Shown here in pieces: positions 57,798 to 64,000 of a stretch of DNA of 64,000 nucleotides. Each line of letters starts with the position of its first letter. Position 1 is the first letter of the stretch. This stretch comes from Saccharopolyspora montiporae. Lineage in GTDB: Bacteria > Actinomycetota > Actinomycetes > Mycobacteriales > Pseudonocardiaceae. The position numbers were made by a program, and so were the translations under genes. The notes under the pieces are model-generated. The model did not search any database and was not told where the DNA came from. It saw only the letters and a list, made by a program, of their open reading frames with translations. Location: positions 1 to 64,000 of the forward strand of contig NZ_JADEYC010000021.1 of assembly GCF_015209505.1 (NCBI RefSeq), in the 5' to 3' direction.

Positions 57798-58880
57798 CTA
57801 GAAGGTCACGATGCGGCGGATCCCCGCCCCCGGCGCCTTCAGCGCGGCCAGGCCGTCGTTGATGTCGTCGAGCCGCAGCCGGTCGCTGATCATCGAGTCC
57901 AGATCCAGCCGGCCGGCTCGCCACAGGTCGAGCAGCAGCGCGGTGTCCCGCCGCGGGTCGCACGAGCCGTAGAACGACGGCAGGATCCGCTTCTCGTTGA
58001 CGAACAGCTCCTGCGCGGTGAACTCGACCGTCTCCTCCGGTCCGCCGGCGCCGACCACGACCACGTCGCCGCCCCGGCGCGCCGCGTCGTAAGCGGCCCG
58101 GATCGTCGCGGACCGGCCCACCACCTCGAAGGCGCAGTCGAACCCGCGCCCGCCGGTCACCTCGCCCTTGAGCTCGTCCAGCCCCTCGGGGGTCGTGGTG
58201 TGCGTGGCACCGAACCGCCGGGCGTCCGCGTGCTTGTCGGTGATGGGGTCCACGGCCACGATCCGGGACGCCCCGGCCAGCCGAGCGCCCTGGATGACCG
58301 AGATGCCGACCCCGCCGCAGCCGAACACCGCCACGGTGGCTCCGGGGGTGAGCGCGGCGGTGTTGAGCACCGAGCCGACTCCGGTGAGCACTCCGCAGCC
58401 GATGAGCGCACCGATCTCGAAGGGGACGTCCGGGTCCATCCGGTTGGCACCGACGGCGGGCACCACCACTTCCTCGGCGAACGCACCGCACCCGGCGAAT
58501 CCGAACGCGGGCTCGCCGCCGACCAGGAAGCGCGGGGAGGTGAACGCCGCGACGGTGTGCACTTCGCACAGATAGGGCTGCCCGCCGAGGCAGCACACGC
58601 ACTTGCCGCACGGCGGCACGAACGACAGCACCACCCGGTCGCCGGGCTGCAGGTCCTGCACGTGCGCACCGACGTCGACGATCTCGCCCGCGCCCTCGTG
58701 GCCCATGATCCCCGGCGCCAGCGCAGGAAGCGTTCCGTCCATAGCGGACAGATCGCTGTGGCAGATCCCGGCCGCGCGGATCCGGACGCGGACCTCGTCC
58801 GGTCCCGGTTCGGTCGTGGCGGCGTCGGAACGCACGTCCAGTTCACCGTCGCCGATCTGGTTGAGCACCGCTGCTTTCAC
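57798..58880 (-). CDS. Zinc-dependent alcohol dehydrogenase
   Basis: A 360-residue medium-chain dehydrogenase. Catalytic zinc ligands are C40 (GICHSDL) and H61/E62 (MGHEGAGEIVDVG). Structural zinc cysteines are C91, C94, C97 and C105 (CGKCVCCLGGQPYLC). The nucleotide fold is VAVFGCGGVGISVIQGARLAGASRIVAVD. It is class-III-like and resembles mycobacterial AdhD-type enzymes. ATG at 58880 is the first start of the minus-strand run that continues through the mce genes, downstream of a KstR-like operator. Confidence 0.93.
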   Translation of the reverse strand: MKAAVLNQIGDGELDVRSDAATTEPGPDEVRVRIRAAGICHSDLSAMDGTLPALAPGIMGHEGAGEIVDVGAHVQDLQPGDRVVLSFVPPCGKCVCCLGGQPYLCEVHTVAAFTSPRFLVGGEPAFGFAGCGAFAEEVVVPAVGANRMDPDVPFEIGALIGCGVLTGVGSVLNTAALTPGATVAVFGCGGVGISVIQGARLAGASRIVAVDPITDKHADARRFGATHTTTPEGLDELKGEVTGGRGFDCAFEVVGRSATIRAAYDAARRGGDVVVVGAGGPEETVEFTAQELFVNEKRILPSFYGSCDPRRDTALLLDLWRAGRLDLDSMISDRLRLDDINDGLAALKAPGAGIRRIVTF

Positions 58881-58936
58881 CGACCGTCACCTCGCCGAGA
58901 TCATCCGCACCGCTGCGGGACTGTTGCGCGGAACAC

Positions 58937-58965
58937 AGTAGAACAAGTTACTAACGCCGAATCAA
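58937..58965 (-). promoter_or_regulatory. Promoter of the dehydrogenase-mce run with KstR-like operator
   Basis: On the minus strand TTGATT (58960-58965) and TCTACT (58937-58942) form a -35/-10 pair with a 17-base spacer. The sequence at 58939-58952 reads TAGAACAAGTTACT. It matches the KstR operator TNNAACNNGTTNNA at seven of eight fixed positions and overlaps the -10. A repressor bound here would block transcription. Confidence 0.55.
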
Positions 58966-59214
58966 GCGTTTGCTCGGTTTATATCGACGCAGGATCTCGG
59001 CGGGACGCGCCGATTCCGGAACGCGGTGCGGCCACCCGCGGCGACACCGCGGGCGCGGCCGACCCGGCGGGAGACTCCGGCGTCCGACCGGTCCAACGAC
59101 CCGGAGAAGCAGGGGTGACTGCTCCATTCAGCGCAGTGCCCGTTCGCGGGTGCACAGGAACGTGTTCGGCAGCGGTCGCCCCCCAACCGCGAAAGCCGTT
59201 GTACGGCGCCGAAC

Positions 59215-59261
59215 TCGACTCGCAACCCATGTGCGGTCTAGAGTTGCTGAAACACGTTCCA
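59215..59261 (+). promoter_or_regulatory. Promoter of the acyl-CoA dehydrogenase pair with perfect KstR-like operator
   Basis: TCGACT (59215-59220) and CTAGAG (59238-59243) are separated by 17 bases and predict a start near 59250. The site TGAAACACGTTCCA at 59248-59261 fits TNNAACNNGTTNNA at every fixed position and covers that start. The gene begins 28 bases further on. The rest of the 409-base divergent gap (58881-59289) shows no gene. Confidence 0.6.
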
Positions 59262-59289
59262 GAAACGGAACTCCTCGACCGGAGGGTGC

Positions 59290-60468
59290 ATGCGCATCGC
59301 CTACACACCCGAGCAGGAACGCCTCCGCCGGGAACTGCGCGAGTATTTCGACGACCTGATGACCCCCGACCTCCGCGCGGAGCTGAACACCGGCGGCGAT
59401 TACGGGGACGGCACCGCCTACAAACAGGTGGTGCGCCGCATGGGTGCGGACGGCTGGCTGGCGCTGGGCTGGCCCACCGAGTACGGCGGCAGCAACCGGA
59501 GCATGCTCGACCAGCTCATCTTCACCGATGAAGCCGCCATCGCCGGTGCACCCGTGCCGTTCCTGACGCTGAACAGCATCGCGCCGACGATCATGCGCTA
59601 CGGCACCGCCGCGCAGAAGGAGTACTTCCTCCCGCGCATCGCCGCGGGCGAGATCCACTTCGCCATCGGCTATTCCGAACCCGACGCGGGCACCGACCTG
59701 GCCGCGCTGCGCACCACCGCCGACCGCGAGGGCGAGCAGTACCGGATCAACGGCCAGAAGATGTGGACCAGCCTCATCCAGTACGCCGACTACGTCTGGC
59801 TGGCCTGCCGCACCGACCGCGAAGCGCGCAAGCACCGCGGGCTCAGCGTGCTGGCGGTGCCCACCTCGGCCGAGGGCTTCTCCTGGACCCCGGTGCGCAC
59901 GGTCAGCGGCCCGACCACCAGCGCCACCTACTACCAGGACGTGCTCGTGGGCGCGGATGCGCTGGTCGGCGAGGAGAACGGCGGCTGGCCGCTGATCACC
60001 AACCAGCTCAACCACGAGCGGGTGGCGCTGACCTCGGCGGCCCCGCTGCGGTCGGCGCTGGACGGGGTCCGCGACTGGGCGCGCACCACCCGGCTGGCCG
60101 ACGGGCGCCGAGTCATCGACCAGGAATGGGTGGGCACCCACCTGGCGCGGGTGCACGCCGGCGCGGACTTCCTGAAGCTGATGAACTGGAAGATCGCCTT
60201 CACGGCCGAACAGCAGCCCGCCCCCGCTGCCGCCTCGGCCACCAAGGTCTTCGGCACCGAGTTCGCCACCGAGGCGTACCGGCTGCTCATGGAGGTGCTC
60301 GGCAGCGCGGGCACGATCCGCGCCGGCTCACCCGGCGCCGTGCTGCAGGGGCGCATAGAGCGGATGCACCGGGCCGCACTGATCCTCACCTTCGGCGGCG
60401 GCACGAACGAGGTGCAGCGCGACATCATCTCCGCGGTCGGACTCGGCCTGCCCGCCGCCCGACGCTGA
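59290..60468 (+). CDS. Acyl-CoA dehydrogenase, FadE29-like
   Basis: FAD-dependent alpha,beta-dehydrogenation of an acyl-CoA. The 392-residue product has the N-terminal helical domain (YTPEQERLRRELREYFDDLMTP), GWPTEYGGSNRSMLDQLIF, HFAIGYSEPDAGTDLAALRTTA, INGQKMWTSLIQYADYVWLACRTD and the C-terminal LILTFGGGTNEVQRDIIS. This layout closely recalls FadE29 (ChsE2) of cholesterol side-chain degradation, which works as a heterotetramer with FadE28. ATG at 59290 has a GGAGG site. The next gene, 16 bases on, is the matching second subunit. Confidence 0.92.
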   Translation: MRIAYTPEQERLRRELREYFDDLMTPDLRAELNTGGDYGDGTAYKQVVRRMGADGWLALGWPTEYGGSNRSMLDQLIFTDEAAIAGAPVPFLTLNSIAPTIMRYGTAAQKEYFLPRIAAGEIHFAIGYSEPDAGTDLAALRTTADREGEQYRINGQKMWTSLIQYADYVWLACRTDREARKHRGLSVLAVPTSAEGFSWTPVRTVSGPTTSATYYQDVLVGADALVGEENGGWPLITNQLNHERVALTSAAPLRSALDGVRDWARTTRLADGRRVIDQEWVGTHLARVHAGADFLKLMNWKIAFTAEQQPAPAAASATKVFGTEFATEAYRLLMEVLGSAGTIRAGSPGAVLQGRIERMHRAALILTFGGGTNEVQRDIISAVGLGLPAARR

Positions 60469-60484
60469 TCCCCTGGAGGACGCG

Positions 60485-61591
60485 ATGGACTTCACCCCCA
60501 CCGAGGCGCAGACCGACCTGTCCGGCCTGGCCCGCACCATCCTCACCGACGCCACCGGCAACGACCGGCTGCGCGAGATCGACGAGGGCACCGACCGGTT
60601 CGACGCCGGGTTGTGGGCCGAGCTCGCAGCCGCCGACGTGCTGTCCGCCGCGCTGCCCGACCACGCCGGCGGCGGTGGTTTCGGTGTGCTCGAACAGTGC
60701 AGCGTGCTCGTCGAATGCGGGCGCAGCGTCGCCCCGGTCCCCTACCTCACCTCGATCGCCGCGGCCGCGGACACCATCGCGCGGTTCGGCACCGCCGAGC
60801 AGTGCGCGAAGTGGGCACGTCCGGCCGCCGCGGGTGATCTCGTGCTCACCGCCGCGCTGACCGAACCCGGCGATCCGGACCCCGCGCAGCCGGCGTGCCG
60901 CGCGCGGCAGGCCGACGGCGGCTGGGTGCTGGACGGCACCAAATGCGCCGTGCCCGCCGCCGGGATCGCCGATCTCGTCCTGGTCCCGGCCACCGCCGAC
61001 GACGGGCGCGCACGGGTCTTCCTCGTGGCACCGCAGCAGTTCCAGCTGCACCGGCAGCAGGTCGTGGACGGCGACAGCGAGGGGTGGCTGGAGCTGTCCG
61101 GCGTCCGGGTCGGCAGCGACCACGTGCTCGACGACGACGGAGCGCTCCCGCACCTGGTGCGCCGCGCGCTGCTCGGCCACTGCGCGCTGCAGCTGGGCAT
61201 CGTCGAGCGCGCATTGGAACTCACCGCCGAGTACGCCGGCCAGCGCGAGCAGTTCGGCCGGCCGATCGGCACGTTCCAGGCCGTGGGCCAGCGCCTGGCC
61301 GACGGGTTCATCGACGTGGAGGCGGTCCGGCTGACCCTGTGGCAGGCGGCCTGGCGGCTGGCCGAGGGCCTGGACTGCGACGCCGATATCGCCACCGCGA
61401 AGTTCTGGGCAGCCGAGGCCGGGCACCGGGTGGCGCACACCGCCGTCCACGTGCACGGCGGGGTCGGTATCGACCTCGACCACCCGCTGCACCGCTACTT
61501 CGTGGCCGCCAAGCGCACCGAGTTCGCCCTGGGCGGGGCCACCGCGCAGCTGACCCGGCTGTCCGGGTACCTGGACCGCGACCCCGCCTGA
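60485..61591 (+). CDS. Acyl-CoA dehydrogenase, FadE28-like partner subunit
   Basis: A 368-residue divergent acyl-CoA dehydrogenase. It begins MDFTPTEAQTDLSGLARTIL and has ALTEPGDPD in place of the usual FAD-loop motif, then AEYAGQREQFGRPIGTFQAVGQRLADGFID and VHVHGGVGIDLDHPLHRYF. It lacks several canonical substrate-loop residues and is shorter than its neighbour, as in the FadE28 (ChsE1) half of alpha2-beta2 dehydrogenases, where each subunit contributes part of the site. ATG at 60485 has a GGAGG site. It is cotranscribed with the preceding gene. Confidence 0.9.
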   Translation: MDFTPTEAQTDLSGLARTILTDATGNDRLREIDEGTDRFDAGLWAELAAADVLSAALPDHAGGGGFGVLEQCSVLVECGRSVAPVPYLTSIAAAADTIARFGTAEQCAKWARPAAAGDLVLTAALTEPGDPDPAQPACRARQADGGWVLDGTKCAVPAAGIADLVLVPATADDGRARVFLVAPQQFQLHRQQVVDGDSEGWLELSGVRVGSDHVLDDDGALPHLVRRALLGHCALQLGIVERALELTAEYAGQREQFGRPIGTFQAVGQRLADGFIDVEAVRLTLWQAAWRLAEGLDCDADIATAKFWAAEAGHRVAHTAVHVHGGVGIDLDHPLHRYFVAAKRTEFALGGATAQLTRLSGYLDRDPA

Positions 61592-61596
61592 CGGCA

Positions 61597-61630
61597 CGCC
61601 TCCCGTCCGCGTCGGTGCGGACGGGAGGCG
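61597..61630. terminator. Bidirectional terminator
   Basis: Perfect 14-base arms (61597-61610 and 61617-61630; CGCCTCCCGTCCGC and its complement) with a 6-base loop, placed between the convergent dehydrogenase and nitronate-monooxygenase-family genes. Confidence 0.85.
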
Positions 61631-61637
61631 GCCGGGT

Positions 61638-62738
61638 TCAGCGCAGGCCGTCCAGGCGCTGGAAGGTCCGCTCGGCCTCGCCGAGCAGATCGTCGAAGAC
61701 CTCGGCGACCGACCGCACCCGGTTCATGGTCCCCACGATCTGGCCGACCGGCATGGACACCACCGACGGGTCGGCCGAGCGCATGATCCGCTCGTGCGCC
61801 TCGCCGACCAGGATGTTCTGCAGCGGCATCGGCAGCGGCTCCGGTGCCCCGGGCTGCGCCCAGGCGTCGGTCCACCGGGTCTTGAGCAGCCGGGCGGGTT
61901 TGCCGGTGTAGATCCGCGAGCGCACCGTGTCCGACGAGCCCGCCGACAGCAGCGCGCGCTGGGTCGCCGACTCTCCGGTGGTCTTCTGGTACTCGCTGGT
62001 CGTCAGCCAGATCGAGCCGGTCCAAGCCCCCTCCGCGCCGAGCGCGAGCGCGGCGGCGAGCTGACGTCCGGAACCGATCCCGCCCGCGGCCAGCACCGGC
62101 ACCTCGGCGCCGACCTCGGCGGCGATCTCCGGGACCAGCACCATCGTCGCGACCTCACCGGTGTGCCCGCCGGCCTCGTGGCCCTGCGCCACCACGATGT
62201 CCACCCCGTTGGCCACGTGCCGCCGCGCGTGCTCGGCCTTGCCCGCCAGGGCCGCCACCTGCACGCCGGCGTCGTGCGCGCGCTCGATCACGTCGGACGG
62301 CGGCGAGCCCAGCGCGTTGGCGATCAGCCGCACCGGGTGCCGCAGTGCCACGTCCACGTGCGAGCGCGCCACCGAGTGCAACCAGCCGAGCACCCCGGCG
62401 GCCCCGCCCTCTCCGTCGAGCCCCGGCACACCCAGCTCGTCCAGCGTCCGGGAGACGAAATCCCGGTGCTCAGCCGGGATCAGCTCGTCCAGGTCGAGCC
62501 CCTCCACTTCCTGGGGCACCTTGGCCGGCATCACCACGTCGACCCCGTAGGGCTTGCCGTCGGTGTTGCGGTCCATCCAGTCCAGCACCGAGTCCAGCTC
62601 GTCGGCGTCGTTGAACCGCACGCAACCGAGCACACCGAGCCCGCCCTGCCTGCTGACCGCCGCCGCCACGTGCTCGGAGGGCGTGAACGCCACCACCGGG
62701 TGTTCGATGCCCAGTTCCTCGCACAGCCTCGTCCGCAT
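61638..62738 (-). CDS. Nitronate monooxygenase-family flavoprotein
   Basis: A 366-residue FMN-dependent TIM-barrel protein of the NMO/2-nitropropane dioxygenase family. LGIEHPVVAFTPSEHVAAAVSRQGGLGVLG is the N-terminus, GVDIVVAQGHEAGGHTGEVATMVLVPEIA is the flavin/substrate segment, and VPVLAAGGIGSGRQLAAALALGAEGAWTGSIWL binds the flavin phosphate. Family members include enoyl-reductase-like enzymes in steroid ring degradation (IpdC) as well as true nitronate oxidases. It lies 46 bases after the acyl-CoA synthetase gene and is probably cotranscribed, so an acyl-CoA-related role is plausible. Confidence 0.88.
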   Translation of the reverse strand: MRTRLCEELGIEHPVVAFTPSEHVAAAVSRQGGLGVLGCVRFNDADELDSVLDWMDRNTDGKPYGVDVVMPAKVPQEVEGLDLDELIPAEHRDFVSRTLDELGVPGLDGEGGAAGVLGWLHSVARSHVDVALRHPVRLIANALGSPPSDVIERAHDAGVQVAALAGKAEHARRHVANGVDIVVAQGHEAGGHTGEVATMVLVPEIAAEVGAEVPVLAAGGIGSGRQLAAALALGAEGAWTGSIWLTTSEYQKTTGESATQRALLSAGSSDTVRSRIYTGKPARLLKTRWTDAWAQPGAPEPLPMPLQNILVGEAHERIMRSADPSVVSMPVGQIVGTMNRVRSVAEVFDDLLGEAERTFQRLDGLR

Positions 62739-62784
62739 CACTTCCCCGTTCCCGCCGCGCACCAGCGCGGCACGTCGTCGCCGT

Positions 62785-64000
62785 TCAGGCCGTTCCCGCG
62801 CTGCGGGCCCGGTCGAGCACCTCGTCCGGCGGGTGCTCCTCGGTGTGCTCCCGGGCCCAGGTGTAGTCCGGTTTCCCGCTGGGCGAGCGGGTGATCTCCC
62901 CGACGACCCACAGGCTGCGCGGCACCTTGTAGCCGGCCACCAGTCCCCGCGCGTGCTCGTCCAGCTCGGCCAGCCCGGGCCGCGCGCCGGGGCGGGGTTG
63001 CACGACCGCGGCCACGCGTTGGCCGAACCGCTCGTCGGGCACCCCGACCACGAGGACGTCGAAGACGTCCGGATGGGCCTTGAGCGCGTTCTCCACTTCC
63101 TCCGGGAAGACCTTCTCCCCACCGGTGTTGATCGAGACCGAACCGCGCCCGAGCAGCGTGATCGTGGAATCCTCCTCGACCATGGCGTAGTCACCGGGCA
63201 TCACGTAGCGCTGGCCGTCGATCTGCACGAAGACCTCGGCCGTCTTGTCCGGGTCCTTGTAGTAGCCGAGCGGGACGTGCCCGCTGCGGGCGAGCTTGCC
63301 GATCCGGCCGCTGCCCGGTGCGACGCGTTCGCCGTGCTCGTCGATGACCGCGGCCGAGGAATCGGCGTTGACCCGCGGACCCGACGCCGCGGCCGAATCC
63401 GCGCTGATCACGCCGATCCCGGAGAAACCGGTCTCCGAGGATCCCACCGAGTCGGTGATGACCACGTTCGGCAGCGCCGCCAGGTACTGCTGCTGCACCG
63501 AACGGGAGAACAGCGCCGCGCTGCTGGAAATCGCCACCAGGCAGGACGCGTCGTAGTCGCCCTCGTGGTAGGCCTCGATCAGCGGTCGGGCCATGGCGTC
63601 ACCCACAATGGCCAGCACGTTGACCCGCTCCTGCTGCACGGCCCGCCACACGTCGTGCGCGTCGAACTGCGGGACGAACACGACCGGGCTGCAGGCGAAC
63701 AGGTTGCCGAACGTCGCCCACTGCGCGGCGCCGTGGATGAACGGGGCCGCGGGTAATCGCACGAGCCCGCCGCTGTCGGCGCCGGTGCGGGCCTGCTCCC
63801 ACTCGTCGCGCATCGGCTCACCGGTCATGAAGTCGATGCCGCCGCCGAGCACCCGCCAGACGTCCTCGTGCCGCCACATGACGCCCTTGGGCATACCGGT
63901 GGTGCCGCCGGTGTACAGCAGGTAGAGGTCGTCATCGCTGCGCGGACCGAAGTCCCGCTCACCGGAATGGCCGGCCAGCGCCTGCTCGTAGGCGATCCCG
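62785..64000 (-). CDS. Acyl-CoA synthetase, FadD19-like (partial, cut by window edge)
   Basis: C-terminal ~405 residues of an AMP-forming acyl-CoA ligase; the N-terminus lies beyond the window. The phosphate-binding motif LLYTGGTTGMPKGVMWRHEDVWRVLGGG is at the visible start, ITDSVGSSETG is the adenine motif, YVMPGDYAMVEEDSTITLLGRGSVSINTGGEKVFPEEVE is the hinge, and SPSGKPDY holds the adenylation lysine. The TGGTTGMPKGVMWRHED form is typical of steroid-acid and long-chain FadD proteins such as FadD19. It would activate a carboxylic acid for the dehydrogenases encoded nearby. Confidence 0.93.
   Translation of the reverse strand, partial: GIAYEQALAGHSGERDFGPRSDDDLYLLYTGGTTGMPKGVMWRHEDVWRVLGGGIDFMTGEPMRDEWEQARTGADSGGLVRLPAAPFIHGAAQWATFGNLFACSPVVFVPQFDAHDVWRAVQQERVNVLAIVGDAMARPLIEAYHEGDYDASCLVAISSSAALFSRSVQQQYLAALPNVVITDSVGSSETGFSGIGVISADSAAASGPRVNADSSAAVIDEHGERVAPGSGRIGKLARSGHVPLGYYKDPDKTAEVFVQIDGQRYVMPGDYAMVEEDSTITLLGRGSVSINTGGEKVFPEEVENALKAHPDVFDVLVVGVPDERFGQRVAAVVQPRPGARPGLAELDEHARGLVAGYKVPRSLWVVGEITRSPSGKPDYTWAREHTEEHPPDEVLDRARSAGTA

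Overview
This window is high-GC actinobacterial chromosome, most likely from a mycolate-free Pseudonocardiales-type organism such as Saccharopolyspora or a relative. That placement is inference. It rests on GTG starts, a mycothiol-type enzyme, an XRE/DUF5753 regulator beside a small zinc-binding protein, geosmin synthase, and an Mce locus with its own ATPase. No tRNA, rRNA, insertion sequence, phage gene or CRISPR array was seen.

Region 1 (1-27 kb) is a conserved housekeeping block. From memory its gene content and order match the tyrS/mpg, argCJBDFRGH, pheST, tsnR-rplT-rpmI-infC and uvrA block of Mycobacterium tuberculosis. The arginine operon runs on the minus strand from argC (11016) to argH (2091). 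Most of its junctions are ATGA, TGATG or GTGA overlaps. An extra ACT-domain gene sits between argC and argJ. A leaderless promoter covered by two ARG-box-like sites lies directly in front of argC. Downstream come a GNAT acetyltransferase, a Gfo/Idh/MocA oxidoreductase, pheST, an rRNA 2'-O-methyltransferase without a canonical start codon, rplT-rpmI-infC (infC starts with ATC), DUF1844, an XRE/zinc-finger pair, uvrA, a maleylpyruvate-isomerase-family protein, a membrane protein and a metallo-beta-lactamase-fold hydrolase.

Region 2 (27-37 kb) is accessory nitrogen and amino-acid metabolism. It holds an alpha/beta hydrolase, a DIP1984 protein, a four-gene operon of PxpB, PxpC, a biotin carrier and a biotin carboxylase, divergent pxpA, a nitrilase-family amidase, glutamate decarboxylase and a receiver-less LuxR regulator. 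Together these could turn 5-oxoproline into glutamate and then GABA. They also contain every part of a split urea-carboxylase-like enzyme.

Region 3 (37-44.5 kb) holds a SerA-like dehydrogenase overlapping a DUF1015 gene, a full-length two-domain geosmin synthase, an aromatic-acid-type MFS transporter and an IclR regulator.

Region 4 (44.7-64 kb) looks like a lipid or steroid import and degradation island. A minus-strand run contains alcohol dehydrogenase, aldehyde dehydrogenase, a hydroxysteroid-dehydrogenase-like SDR, the Mce ATPase, two YrbE permeases, MceA-F and a glycosyltransferase. Divergent from it are two acyl-CoA dehydrogenases resembling the FadE29/FadE28 pair of cholesterol side-chain degradation. 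These face a nitronate-monooxygenase-family protein and an acyl-CoA synthetase cut by the window edge. The divergent promoter region carries one perfect and one near-perfect match to the KstR operator (TNNAACNNGTTNNA), each overlapping a predicted promoter. The likely picture is substrate-derepressed import by Mce, CoA activation, then alpha,beta-dehydrogenation.
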